A DNA stretch of 64,000 bases. Source: Acetobacter orleanensis (GTDB taxonomy: Bacteria; Pseudomonadota; Alphaproteobacteria; Acetobacterales; Acetobacteraceae). The notes under the pieces are model-generated. The model did not search any database, was not told where the DNA came from, and worked only from the letters and a program-made list of their open reading frames with translations. How positions within the stretch are numbered: position 1 is the stretch's first letter; each line of letters opens with the position of its first letter. Positions 1 through 12,279 of the stretch are shown in pieces. The stretch is from positions 50,092 through 114,091 of the forward strand of contig NZ_LHZV01000060.1 of the NCBI RefSeq assembly GCF_001581005.1, given 5' to 3'. The position numbers were made by a program, and so were the translations under genes.

Positions 1-270
1 TTCCGGGTGGACCAGATCAACCGTGTAGGGGCTGTTGCGCTCGGCCATGACATTTTTCAGCCATTCCAGCATCAGCCCCGGCGCGGAAATTACCGGGCGA
101 CGGATGAAGAAGGCGTACGTCACCTGACAGTCGCCAAAGTGGGAGACAATCTCCCGCGTGCGGTTGAAGTAGGAATCAGTCCGCGCGTGAATGGTCGCGT
201 CTGGCAGTGGCGTTGCTGTGTAAGCTGTTTTCAGGCCGGGCGCATCCGTGCCTTTGGGGGACTGCGTCAT
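1..270 (-). CDS. Nicotinate phosphoribosyltransferase-like protein (N-terminal part)
   Basis: The reading frame starts at 270 (GGAG about 10 bases upstream) and runs off the left edge, so only the first 90 residues are visible. The stretch with DSYFNRTREIVSHFGD, then VTYAFFIRRPVISAPGLM and a following Trp, resembles the N-terminus of a nicotinate phosphoribosyltransferase group I associate with alphaproteobacteria. That enzyme would make nicotinate mononucleotide from nicotinate and PRPP for NAD salvage. The catalytic core lies outside the window, so the name rests on remembered family similarity only. It precedes no obvious operon partner; the DAHP synthase gene ends about 100 bases upstream on the same strand. 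Confidence 0.5.
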   Translation of the reverse strand, partial: MTQSPKGTDAPGLKTAYTATPLPDATIHARTDSYFNRTREIVSHFGDCQVTYAFFIRRPVISAPGLMLEWLKNVMAERNSPYTVDLVHPE

Positions 271-375
271 GCTCTCAGCGCTCCGTTCCGGTTGGGGTGC
301 CCGGATGATGGTCTTTCCGGAGGGCGCGGTAAAGCCACCCCCCGGTTCTGTGAAGACAGACCTGTCAGCCAGTTC

Positions 376-1755
376 TCAGCGTTTGCCCGTCAGTTCTTCC
401 GCCAGCAGGAAGGCAATTTCCAGAGACTGTTCGGCATTCAGGCGCGGGTCACAGAAAGTTTCGTAACGGCTGCCCAGATCATCTTCCGTCAGGCAGTTTG
501 CTCCGCCAACACATTCTGTCACGTTCTGGCCCGTCATTTCCAGATGCACGCCGCCAGCGTGAACACCCTCGGCCTTGCTGACATCAAAGAAGCCTTTGAT
601 TTCCGTCATGATGGCATCAAAGGAGCGGGTTTTCACCTTGTGGGATGTGGAGATAGTGTTGCCGTGCATCGGGTCCGTCAGCCACGTTACGGTGCGGCCT
701 GTGCCTTTAACCGCCCGCATCAGTTGCGGCAGGTGGTTGCCCAGCTTTTCAGCGCCCATGCGGGAGATCAGCGTAATGCGTCCAGCTTCATCCTGCGGAT
801 TCAGGATTTCCAGAAGCTGTTCCAGATCCTCAATGCTGGTGGTCGGCCCAACCTTGATACCGATGGGGTTACGCACACCCCGCAGAAACTCCACATGCGC
901 GCCGTCCGGCTGGCGGGTGCGGTCTCCAATCCATACAAAATGCGCTGAGCAGTCATACCATTCGCCAGACGTGGAATCGACGCGGGTGAGAGCCTGCTCA
1001 TATGGCAGCAGCAGCGCTTCGTGCGAGGTATAGAACTCTGTTTCATCCACCTGCGGGGCTGAGGCGGCATCAATACCGCAGGCCTGCATGAAGGAGAGGG
1101 TCTCGCCAATCCGTTCGGCCATCACGCGGTAGCGGTCAGCCAGCGGGGAGCGTTCCACAAAGCCCAGATTCCAGCGATGCACTTCATGCAGGTTGGCATA
1201 TCCGCCACGAGAGAAGGCGCGCAGCAGGTTCTGGATACCGGTGGACTGAAAATAGCCGGTTTCCATCCGCAACGGGTCCGGAATGCGGGCCTCCGCCGTG
1301 AATTCGGGTCCGTTAATGATGTCACCCCGGTAGGACGGTAGCGTGACACCGCCCAGCGTTTCCGTATCGGAAGAGCGCGGCTTGGCAAACTGTCCGGCCA
1401 TGCGGCCCAGTTTGATAACCGGAACCTTTGCGCCAAATGTCAGCACAACAGCCATTTGCAGCAGCACGCGGAACGTATCCCGCACGATGTCAGCCTTGAA
1501 TTCCCCAAAGCTTTCCGCACAGGCACCGCCCTGCAACACAAAGGCTTCGCCCTTGGCGGCTTTGGCGAGCTGCGCGCGCAGGCGGCGGACTTCACCGGCA
1601 AAGACCAGCGGCGGGTAGGCACTCAGGCGGCCTTCAACCGCTTGCAGAGCATCCTGATCCGGATAGGACGGCATCTGCCGGACAGGAAATGACCGCCAGC
1701 TATCCGGCATCCAGGCTTTAGACGTCGGGTGGGGCTGGTTGAGCGAGGCACTCAT
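376..1755 (-). CDS. Class II 3-deoxy-7-phosphoheptulonate (DAHP) synthase
   Basis: Condenses phosphoenolpyruvate with erythrose 4-phosphate, the first step of the shikimate pathway, in the cytoplasm. The 459-residue product has the family landmarks in order: GGACAESF at residues 76-83, then [47 protein letters not shown] and, near the end, [14 protein letters not shown] and [11 protein letters not shown]. These belong to the plant-like class II enzymes, not the AroG/AroF/AroH class I type. Length matches the family. The start at 1755 (MSASLNQ, AGGAT upstream) is preferred; an in-frame ATG 40 codons further upstream would add a non-conserved tail. It has its own 410-base upstream region, so it is probably transcribed alone. 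Confidence 0.93.
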   Translation of the reverse strand: MSASLNQPHPTSKAWMPDSWRSFPVRQMPSYPDQDALQAVEGRLSAYPPLVFAGEVRRLRAQLAKAAKGEAFVLQGGACAESFGEFKADIVRDTFRVLLQMAVVLTFGAKVPVIKLGRMAGQFAKPRSSDTETLGGVTLPSYRGDIINGPEFTAEARIPDPLRMETGYFQSTGIQNLLRAFSRGGYANLHEVHRWNLGFVERSPLADRYRVMAERIGETLSFMQACGIDAASAPQVDETEFYTSHEALLLPYEQALTRVDSTSGEWYDCSAHFVWIGDRTRQPDGAHVEFLRGVRNPIGIKVGPTTSIEDLEQLLEILNPQDEAGRITLISRMGAEKLGNHLPQLMRAVKGTGRTVTWLTDPMHGNTISTSHKVKTRSFDAIMTEIKGFFDVSKAEGVHAGGVHLEMTGQNVTECVGGANCLTEDDLGSRYETFCDPRLNAEQSLEIAFLLAEELTGKR

Positions 1756-2165
1756 GGGTCGATCCTGTCTGTTCATGCGTAAGATAAAGGGAAGGTCTGA
1801 GGAAAAAGGAAGAGGCCTGCACGCCCGGTAAGCGTGAGGGGGTGTCTTTATGTCTAAAACTGCCGCGATAAGCAAATTTTGTTAAGGGGGAATGGGGCTA
1901 TTCTTTAATGACTGCAATACGGATTGCGTATAAGGAATAGCGACTGTGTCGCAGGCGTATGGCTTGCGCCCCGGCAGAGCAGGCTACGCAGACTCCCGGA
2001 GTTTCCAGCGGGCTAAGCTGATGCAGGCCAATGGGCGCGGCAGAGCGTTTCGTGATGAAAGCTGATTGGATTTTTTCGTGGGTTGGTGCGATAGTGGAAA
2101 CTTGTCGCCCGCGCCAGGTCTCTGCGTGCAGGTTAAGGTTCATTTCTTTCGCGGGGTGACGCGCA
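1756..2165. other. Intergenic region between divergent genes
   Basis: About 410 bases separate the divergent DAHP synthase gene and the small secreted-protein gene, so both promoters should lie here. I see no convincing RNA gene, repeat or conserved coding frame. A 127-codon minus-strand frame crosses it but overlaps the signal-peptide coding part of the next gene and has no recognisable features. Confidence 0.5.
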
Positions 2166-2558
2166 ATGGCGCAACTGCGTAAACCGTCTTTACTTCTGCT
2201 CACCGGGCTTTGCCTTGGGTTCAGTCTGGCTACTGGCTTGTCCGTAGCAAAGGCTGACCCGGCGCTGACGCCGGATGACAATATCTCATTCGGAGAGGGC
2301 TCGTCCTCTCAGTCTGACAAAGGCTCAACTGAAAAGAAGACCGTGCATGGTCACCGTAGCCTGCCGCCGGGTTATCAAGATGCGCCGTCCATGGAATTCA
2401 ACCATGGCGCGGACCCGGACCATCTGGCAAAAGTGCACCGTGATGCCGTGACGGGAACGGACCTGTCCCGCTACGGGTCCGCCTATGAAACCAGTGGTCC
2501 CTACGGCTCCGGCCAGATGGGGGATGCCACCGGGAACGGCTGGGTTACGCCCCGCTAA
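2166..2558 (+). CDS. Small secreted protein of unknown function
   Basis: A 130-residue protein. The first about 30 residues form a clear Sec signal peptide: MAQLRK, then a Leu/Gly/Phe-rich core, ending in an AKA-type cleavage site before DPALTPDD. The mature part of about 100 residues is hydrophilic, rich in Gly, Ser, Asp and His, without Cys pairs, and includes VHGHRSLPPGYQDAP and SGPYGSGQMGDATGNG. This suggests an exported, possibly disordered periplasmic protein. I recognise no family. Start 2166 follows GCGGGGTG, a weak ribosome binding site. A second small secreted protein of similar style lies at 4121-4495. Confidence 0.7.
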   Translation: MAQLRKPSLLLLTGLCLGFSLATGLSVAKADPALTPDDNISFGEGSSSQSDKGSTEKKTVHGHRSLPPGYQDAPSMEFNHGADPDHLAKVHRDAVTGTDLSRYGSAYETSGPYGSGQMGDATGNGWVTPR

Positions 2559-2591
2559 TCTGGGTGCAGCATGAAGCCTGCCTGCGTCTTG

Positions 2592-3209
2592 CTATGCAGG
2601 TAGGGCTTCCTCGTCTTCCAAGACCTCTACAGTGGCTTGTCCATTGGTTAAATCCTGAAGGCGCTGTGTGACCCTCTCCTGCTGTTCAACAGGCACGGTG
2701 AGGACAATCTGCGCGCCAGTGCTGTCAAAATCAGGCGCAGCGCTTTCTATGCCTGCCCACTCCTGTAGTCTGGCCTGTATGAGGGACAGAAGAGAAAACG
2801 GGCAGTGGAAGCTGAGCCGGATCCGCTCAATCAGCTCTTCTTTAGGGGCCTCCCGCAAGCATTCGGCCGCTGTCCCGCCATAAGCGCGGACCAATCCGCC
2901 CGCGCCAAGTTTCACCCCGCCAAACCAGCGGGTGACAACAATGGCGACAAGATCCAGCTTCTGTGCCGTAATCATTTGCAAAATGGGCCGCCCTGCCGTG
3001 CCGGACGGTTCTCCGGCATCATGGCAGCGGCAATGCGGGCCAACCTGCCAAGCCCAGCAATGATGCGTCGCGTCCGGCTCTGCCGCGGCAATGGCGGCAA
3101 TAAAAGCGTCAGCCTCTTCAATGGTGCGTACAGGTGCAGCACGTGCCACAAACCGGCTTTTTTTGATGTCTCGTTCCAGTGTGAACGGGCCGGTGAGTGT
3201 TTCCGTCAT
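2592..3209 (-). CDS. YigZ/IMPACT (UPF0029) family protein
   Basis: The 205-residue product matches the YigZ/IMPACT family, whose eukaryotic member regulates translation through Gcn1; the bacterial role is not settled. Visible hallmarks are KSRFVARAAPV near the N-terminus, HHCWAWQVG, CHDAGEPSGTAGRPI and VVTRWFGGVKLGAGGLVRAY, the most conserved UPF0029 block. A C-terminal alpha/beta DUF1949-like domain follows (FHCPFSLLSLIQ onward). The ATG at 3209 (MTETLTG) is chosen over 3218 because family members begin shortly before this point. It converges with the secreted-protein gene ending at 2558. Confidence 0.88.
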   Translation of the reverse strand: MTETLTGPFTLERDIKKSRFVARAAPVRTIEEADAFIAAIAAAEPDATHHCWAWQVGPHCRCHDAGEPSGTAGRPILQMITAQKLDLVAIVVTRWFGGVKLGAGGLVRAYGGTAAECLREAPKEELIERIRLSFHCPFSLLSLIQARLQEWAGIESAAPDFDSTGAQIVLTVPVEQQERVTQRLQDLTNGQATVEVLEDEEALPA

Positions 3210-3453
3210 ACAGAGCATAATAAAAGGCCAGCCAGAGGGCGCACAAGGTCTGCACGGGGAAAAAGCAAAAGCGTGTGAGCCGCTGGGGAGGGCTGTGCAG
3301 GGCGTGCATGAACGACAGAGGCTGGTAGGCGTTGTCTATTTTCCTCCAGCCTTCCATTCTGGAGAGAATGCGCAAAGTGGGGCCTGCACCACATGGGCAG
3401 GAAGAGAATAGGCCGGGCCTGCGGGGCAGGACCGAAACGGAGACATAATCTGC

Positions 3454-3990
3454 ATGAACGAGTCTGTGATGCGTCTGATCAATGCCATGAGCCGCACTGA
3501 ATTTGTCACGACATTCGGGTCTGTTTTCAAAGACGCACGCTGGGCTGCGGAAGAAGCGTATGAATGTCGGCCCTTTTCTGACCTCTCCGCCCTGAAAAGC
3601 ACCATGATGGCGATGGTGCGCGGTGCGCCGGACGATACGCGCCTGCGGGTTCTGCGTGCCTATCCGGGGCTGGAAGACAATGTGGCGGTAGCCTCCGCGC
3701 GGGAGCAAATCCTATCTTCCTCAACTGTCCCGGCTGGGCTGGACCAGTTAAGCCCTGAAGAATTTGCGCAGTTTCGGTCGTTGAACAAAGCGTATCGGGA
3801 GCGCTTTGAGTTTCCCTTTATTCTTTATGCAGAGGGGAATACGGCGGAGGGAGTGCTCAAGCTGCTTGAGCAGCGGTTGCGGCATGAGCCGGAGGTGGAA
3901 GAGGCGATTGCGTTCCGCGAGGTTGGGCGTTTGGCAGAGCCCGAGTTTGAAGCTCTTTACGCCGGACTTGCCGCCAAACAGGACGAGTGA
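3454..3990 (+). CDS. UraD-like (OHCU decarboxylase family) protein, catalytic residues altered
   Basis: The 178-residue protein has the fold signature of 2-oxo-4-hydroxy-4-carboxy-5-ureidoimidazoline decarboxylases, which make S-allantoin in urate breakdown: an N-terminal helical part, a LRAxPxL motif, an AGLDxL...F..LN..Y stretch, then FEFPFILYAEG and a long C-terminal helix. The family's catalytic His in the HPxL motif is Tyr70 here (AYPGLED), and the Glu of the family's EQxxAGLD motif is not aligned (SSSTVPAGLD). No urate oxidase or transthyretin-like HIU hydrolase gene lies nearby. I infer a homologue with lost or changed activity. Confidence 0.65.
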   Translation: MNESVMRLINAMSRTEFVTTFGSVFKDARWAAEEAYECRPFSDLSALKSTMMAMVRGAPDDTRLRVLRAYPGLEDNVAVASAREQILSSSTVPAGLDQLSPEEFAQFRSLNKAYRERFEFPFILYAEGNTAEGVLKLLEQRLRHEPEVEEAIAFREVGRLAEPEFEALYAGLAAKQDE

Positions 3991-4120
3991 CCTTTTGGAT
4001 GTAGAACCGCGCCCCCAGCTAAGAAAAGGCTATGTGACCCTCCCGCATTGCGCATCACGCTAAAACCGGGCAAAGATCGGCGGGCTTGAAGCTGTTTGTA
4101 ATGCGGGAGGTCAACGCGCT

Positions 4121-4495
4121 ATGGCACAGTGGTTCCGTAAAGGATGTGTTCTGTTTGCTGGTTTGTGGGCAGTTGCCTTGCCGGTTATGACCATCTCTCC
4201 CGCAGTGGCAGATGATGATGACGGTGGCGAGGAAAGCCATAAAGCGCCAGACATGCACCATCTGGCTTCCAAGCCTCCATTGCCGCGTGCCCATAAGGAT
4301 TTCAGCAAATTTCGTTATCGTCCGGCCGGAGACAAAGTGCTGGAACAGGCCGATGCCAACCGTCTGCTGTTCTGGACACCTGACGGTAAGCCGGATGGCT
4401 ATGCGGAGCGCCGTGGCAGCAGCATTATTTATTATGATGCGCAGGGGAAGGCTATTCGTGTGCAGCGGCTGGAAGCTTCGGAAATGAATGACTGA
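4121..4495 (+). CDS. Small secreted protein of unknown function
   Basis: A 124-residue protein with a signal peptide (MAQWFRKGCVLFAGLWAVAL, then a cleavage site after SPAVA) followed by an acidic DDDDGGEES start of the mature protein. The rest is polar, with KPPLPRAHKDFSKFRYRP and a C-terminal part RRGSSIIYYDAQGKAIRVQR that could form a small beta hairpin. I do not recognise a family; export to the periplasm is the only safe inference. It ends 20 bases before a strong terminator and lies alone. Confidence 0.7.
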   Translation: MAQWFRKGCVLFAGLWAVALPVMTISPAVADDDDGGEESHKAPDMHHLASKPPLPRAHKDFSKFRYRPAGDKVLEQADANRLLFWTPDGKPDGYAERRGSSIIYYDAQGKAIRVQRLEASEMND

Positions 4496-4514
4496 ACACT
4501 CTCCGGTTCAGTCA

Positions 4515-4546
4515 TAAAAAAAGCCCCTTTCGCAGGGGCTTTTTTA
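4515..4546. terminator. Bidirectional rho-independent terminator
   Basis: The hairpin AAGCCCCTTTCGCAGGGGCTT has a 7-8 bp stem flanked by an A-run on the left and a T-run on the right. It lies between the convergent secreted-protein gene (plus) and the PPDK regulator gene (minus), so it can serve both. Confidence 0.92.
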
Positions 4547-4579
4547 TTTCCGTAACACGTCTCTGTTTGCAAAAGCGAC

Positions 4580-5407
4580 TTACTGAGGCGAGGTCAGATC
4601 CAGAATGGAGGCTGATGTCTCCTCAATAGAGCGCCGTGTGACATCAATAACCGGCCAGTTATGATGGCGGCACAGGCGGCGCGCCCAGCGCAGTTCTTCC
4701 TGCACTTTCTCAAGGTCAATATAGGCGTAATCGGCTGAGGGGTCTGAATGGCGGCTGTTCGGCATCATCTGGGAAAGACGGGTGCGCCGAATTTCAATCA
4801 GGGTTTCCGGGTCAATGGTCAGACCAATAACCGGCCGTTTCAGCGTAAACAGGGCAGGTGGTGGTTCAATACCCATCACCAAGGGGATATTGGCCGCCTT
4901 GATCCCGCGATTAGCCAGATAAAAGCAGGTTGGCGTTTTGGACACGCGAGAGACACCGACCAGAACCAGATCCGCATCGTGCAGATCATCCGCTTCCTGA
5001 CCATCATCATGAGCCAGCACGTAATGCATGGCCTCAATCCGCTGATAATAGTTTTCATCCATAATATACTGGCCGCCCGGGTGACGGGTTGCGGTCTCAC
5101 CCGTTTCTTCCGTGAGGAATGTCACGGCGTTGTCCAGCACATCCAGCAGACGAACCTGAAGGCTGACACATCCTGCTTCCATATCGGCCTGTAAGGCTGG
5201 GTCCGTCAGGGAGGACATGACTGGCCCACGGTCCAGCGCGATATGGCGCAGAACACGACGGAGTTGCAGGCGTGAGCGGATAAGGTTCCAGTGGCGCAGC
5301 CGAACTTCTGTATTGGGGAACTGGGCGATACAGGCGCGTGCGACGGCATCCAGCGTCTGGCCTGTGGCTTCAGAAACAAGATGAAGAGTTATAGTATTGT
5401 GTGGCAT
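4580..5407 (-). CDS. Pyruvate, phosphate dikinase regulatory protein (kinase/pyrophosphorylase)
   Basis: Bifunctional DUF299 enzyme that inactivates PPDK by ADP-dependent phosphorylation of the Thr next to the catalytic His, and reactivates it by Pi-dependent dephosphorylation. The 275 residues match family length. HLVSEATGQTLDAVARA lies at the N-terminus, LVLVGVSRVSKTPTCFYLANRG in the middle carries the P-loop-like GVSRxSKTPT nucleotide site, and IDVTRRSIEETSA closes the protein. Its target, ppdK, lies directly upstream on the same strand (gap about 55 bases), which supports the assignment. A GC-rich hairpin sits in that gap. Confidence 0.93.
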   Translation of the reverse strand: MPHNTITLHLVSEATGQTLDAVARACIAQFPNTEVRLRHWNLIRSRLQLRRVLRHIALDRGPVMSSLTDPALQADMEAGCVSLQVRLLDVLDNAVTFLTEETGETATRHPGGQYIMDENYYQRIEAMHYVLAHDDGQEADDLHDADLVLVGVSRVSKTPTCFYLANRGIKAANIPLVMGIEPPPALFTLKRPVIGLTIDPETLIEIRRTRLSQMMPNSRHSDPSADYAYIDLEKVQEELRWARRLCRHHNWPVIDVTRRSIEETSASILDLTSPQ

Positions 5408-5425
5408 GGCTGTTTACCCAGACAT

Positions 5426-5453
5426 TGGCCGCCCCCGTTGAGGGAGGCGGCCA
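5426..5453 (-). promoter_or_regulatory. GC-rich hairpin between ppdK and its regulator gene
   Basis: TGGCCGCC and GGCGGCCA form a perfect 8 bp stem, extendable by three C-G pairs across a one-base bulge. There is no T-run, so it is a poor terminator. It may stabilise the ppdK mRNA 3' end or set relative expression within a ppdK-regulator operon; this is inference. Confidence 0.45.
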
Positions 5454-5462
5454 TGCTTTTGG

Positions 5463-8132
5463 TCAGGCTTTTACAGCTTTACGTGCGGCCAGAGCCGCCT
5501 GTGCGCTTGCCAGCCGTGCAACAGGCACACGGAACGGAGAGCAGGAGACGTAATCCAGCCCGACCGTTTCAAAGAACGAGATGGAGAGCGGGTCTCCGCC
5601 ATGTTCACCGCAAATGCCCAGCTTGATGCTCGGCTTGGTGGCCCGGCCTTTTTCAACACCCATGCGCACCAGAGCGCCAACGCCTTCCTGATCAATGGAG
5701 ACAAAGGGGTCCTGCGGCAGCAGACCTTTTTCCACATACTCAGGCAGGAAGGACCCGGCATCATCACGGGAGAGGCCAAGGGTGGTCTGCGTCAGGTCAT
5801 TGGTGCCGAAGGAGAAGAAGTCAGCACTTTCCGCAATCTTGTCCGCCGTGATGGCAGCGCGCGGTAGCTCGATCATGGTGCCGATAGAGTAGTCGAGCGT
5901 GGCGTTCTGTTCTTTCAGAACATCCTTGATCACGGCTTCACTCGCTTTGCGTACCAGATCCAACTCGGCTTTGGTGCCAACCAGCGGGATCATGATTTCC
6001 GGGATCACGGCCTTGCCGGTTTCTTTGGAAACGGCCAGAGCGGCTTCCGCAATGGCACGCACCTGCATGGCGTAGATTTCCGGGTAGCTGATGCCCAGAC
6101 GGCACCCGCGATGGCCGAGCATCGGGTTGGCTTCGGAAAGAGCTGAGCGACGGGCACGCAGAACTTCTACATCCTGCCCCAGAGCCTTGGCGACTTCCTT
6201 CAGTTCTGCTTCCCCATGCGGCAGGAACTCATGCAGCGGCGGGTCAAGCAGACGGATGGTAACAGGCAACCCAGCCATGATGCGGAACAGAGCTGTAAAG
6301 TCATCCCGCTGGAAGGGCAGCAGCGCACCGATTGCCTTGGCGCGGGCGCTCTTTTCTTCCGTCATGATCATCTGACGGATGTGGCCAATACGGTCAGGGC
6401 CGAAGAACATATGTTCCGTGCGGCACAGGCCAATACCTTCCGCACCAAAGCGACGGGCGGTTTCCGCATCTTCCGGTGTTTCCGCGTTGGCGCGCACGCC
6501 AAGACGACGCACGGAGTCTGCCCAGCCCATCAGGGTTGAGAAGTCACCAGAAAGGGTCGGCGGAATGGTAGGCACGCGGCCCAGATAGACAGCCCCTGTG
6601 CCGCCATCCAGCGTCAGCCAGTCACCAGCCTTCAGCGTATGGCCGTTTACGGTCATGGTCTGGGCTTTGTAATCAACCAGAATGCTGCCTGCACCGGCCA
6701 CGCACACACGGCCCATGCCACGCGCCACAACGGCGGCGTGAGAGGTCATGCCGCCACGGGTGGTCAGTACGCCACGGGCGGCATGCATACCATGCACGTC
6801 TTCCGGGGAGGTTTCTATACGGACCAGAATGACATCCTCGCCCTTGCTGGCGCGGTCTTCTACATCTTCCGCGGAGAAGGCGATGACACCTGTTGCCGCG
6901 CCGGGGGAGGCAGGCAGGCCACGGGCAAGCTGCTTGCGCTCGGCCTTGGGGTCCAGAATCGGGTGCAGAAGCTGGTCGAGCGATGCGGGCGGGACGCGGG
7001 CAATCGCTTCTTCCTTGGTGATCAGCCCTTCCTGCGCCATGTCGATGGCAATACGCAGAGCCGCTGCCGCCGTGCGCTTACCAGAACGGGTCTGGAGCAG
7101 GTAGAGCGTGTTGCTCTGCACGGTGAACTCAATGTCCTGCATGTCCTTGTAGTGGCGCTCAAGCAGGTCACGTACCTTCAGCATTTCCTGATAGGCTTCC
7201 GGCAGGGTCTTTTCCATCGGGTTCTGGTCAGCCGCCGCGCGTTCAGCCGCCATGGGCTGCGGGGTGCGGATACCGGCTACCACATCTTCGCCCTGCGCGT
7301 TGATGAGGTATTCGCCGTAGAACACGTTTTCACCCGTGGACGGGTCACGCGTGAAGCAGACGCCGGTGGCGCAATCCTGCCCCATGTTACCGAACACCAT
7401 GGACTGCACGTTAACAGCCGTGCCCCAGCTTGCCGGAATATCATGCAGTTTGCGGTAGGTGTTGGCGCGCGGGTTCATCCATGAGCCAAACACGGCCCCA
7501 ATCGCGCCCCAGAGCTGGTCCTGCGGCTCTTCCGGGAAGGGAGTGCCGGTTTCATTCAGCACAATGTCCTTATACCCTTTAAGGACCATCTGCCATTCTT
7601 CGGCGGTCAGTTCGGTATCTTCCTGTCTGCCGAGTTCACGCTTGGTCTGTTCAAGCAGATCTTCAAAGCGATGATGGGAGACACCGAGCACGACGGAGCC
7701 GTACATCTGGATAAAGCGGCGGTAGCTGTCCCACGCAAAGCGGGAATCGCCGGAAGAGCGGGCAAGTCCTTCAACCGTCTGGTCATTCAGGCCGAGGTTG
7801 AGAACAGTATCCATCATGCCGGGCATGGAAACGCGGGCGCCGGAGCGCACGGAAACCAGCAGCGGCGCGTCCGCATCCCCAAAGCGCAGGCCCATCGCCT
7901 TTTCCACGCGGGCCATGGCTTCATCCAGTTGCGCCTTCAGGTCATCCGGATACTTGCGGCCATTGTCGTAAAAGGCAGAGCAGACTTCAGTGGTAATGGT
8001 AAATCCGGGCGGCACGGGCAGGCCGATATTGGACATTTCGGCCAGGTTTGCGCCTTTGCCGCCGAGGAGATTGCGCATTCCGGCGTTGCCGTCATTTTGG
8101 CCTGCGCCGAAACTGTAGATCCACTTGGTCAT
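5463..8132 (-). CDS. ppdK: Pyruvate, phosphate dikinase
   Basis: Interconverts pyruvate, ATP and Pi with PEP, AMP and PPi. In the 889-residue protein, the N-terminal ATP-grasp domain starts with GGKGANLAEMSNIGLPVPPG and includes MPGMMDTVLNLGLND. The swivelling domain has GGMTSHAAVVARGMG, placing catalytic His465 and the regulatory Thr463. The C-terminal PEP/pyruvate TIM barrel has SFGTNDLTQTTLGLSRDD and GICGEHGGDP with the catalytic Cys. Start 8132 (MTKWIYSFG) is chosen because the upstream in-frame extension lacks conservation. Its dedicated regulator follows. In acetic acid bacteria it would provide PEP from pyruvate for gluconeogenesis (inference). Confidence 0.96.
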   Translation of the reverse strand: MTKWIYSFGAGQNDGNAGMRNLLGGKGANLAEMSNIGLPVPPGFTITTEVCSAFYDNGRKYPDDLKAQLDEAMARVEKAMGLRFGDADAPLLVSVRSGARVSMPGMMDTVLNLGLNDQTVEGLARSSGDSRFAWDSYRRFIQMYGSVVLGVSHHRFEDLLEQTKRELGRQEDTELTAEEWQMVLKGYKDIVLNETGTPFPEEPQDQLWGAIGAVFGSWMNPRANTYRKLHDIPASWGTAVNVQSMVFGNMGQDCATGVCFTRDPSTGENVFYGEYLINAQGEDVVAGIRTPQPMAAERAAADQNPMEKTLPEAYQEMLKVRDLLERHYKDMQDIEFTVQSNTLYLLQTRSGKRTAAAALRIAIDMAQEGLITKEEAIARVPPASLDQLLHPILDPKAERKQLARGLPASPGAATGVIAFSAEDVEDRASKGEDVILVRIETSPEDVHGMHAARGVLTTRGGMTSHAAVVARGMGRVCVAGAGSILVDYKAQTMTVNGHTLKAGDWLTLDGGTGAVYLGRVPTIPPTLSGDFSTLMGWADSVRRLGVRANAETPEDAETARRFGAEGIGLCRTEHMFFGPDRIGHIRQMIMTEEKSARAKAIGALLPFQRDDFTALFRIMAGLPVTIRLLDPPLHEFLPHGEAELKEVAKALGQDVEVLRARRSALSEANPMLGHRGCRLGISYPEIYAMQVRAIAEAALAVSKETGKAVIPEIMIPLVGTKAELDLVRKASEAVIKDVLKEQNATLDYSIGTMIELPRAAITADKIAESADFFSFGTNDLTQTTLGLSRDDAGSFLPEYVEKGLLPQDPFVSIDQEGVGALVRMGVEKGRATKPSIKLGICGEHGGDPLSISFFETVGLDYVSCSPFRVPVARLASAQAALAARKAVKA

Positions 8133-8319
8133 ATTGCCGTTCACTTTGTTGTTGCGAACGCAGATGCCGTATTGCCCGCACGAGGGGGAGAGAACAACGG
8201 GGAAACAGGCTGGTCTGCGCACGAAATTTTATTTTTATTCTGGACGACGAATTCCACCCCTTCGCTGCCGCATAGCATGGCGCAGATTTGTGGTCTGGGC
8301 AACGACTCTTTTTGGGATT

Positions 8320-12133
<3,814 letters not shown>

Positions 12134-12210
12134 GATGATGTCCGGTCCGAAAGACTGTTCACTATACGTTCTTGTGTCTTGTAGCTGCCCTCTGCTGCTT
12201 TGTCTGCCCA

Positions 12211-12240
12211 TAAAACAACAAACCCACGCGGAAGCGTGGG
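12211..12240 (-). terminator. Rho-independent terminator after bamD
   Basis: On the minus strand CCCACGC-TTCC-GCGTGGG forms a perfect 7 bp stem with a 4-base loop, followed by TTTGTTGTTTTA. It lies about 40 bases beyond the bamD stop and separates bamD from recN-ligA. Confidence 0.85.
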
Positions 12241-12279
12241 CTTCGGCGTGGGTCTGGTTTTTGCGTCATGCCGCTGGGT

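Noticed and set aside
7..948. Long plus-strand open frame of 313 codons at the left edge
   Set aside because: It lies antisense to the nicotinate phosphoribosyltransferase-like and DAHP synthase genes, both of which have recognisable protein motifs; the plus frame has none.
1898..2281. 127-codon minus-strand frame upstream of the DAHP synthase gene
   Set aside because: It overlaps the signal-peptide region of the secreted-protein gene on the other strand and shows no conserved features.
3118..3708. 196-codon minus-strand frame
   Set aside because: It overlaps the YigZ-family and UraD-like genes, which have clear family motifs, and its own translation is Arg/Cys/His-rich without motifs.
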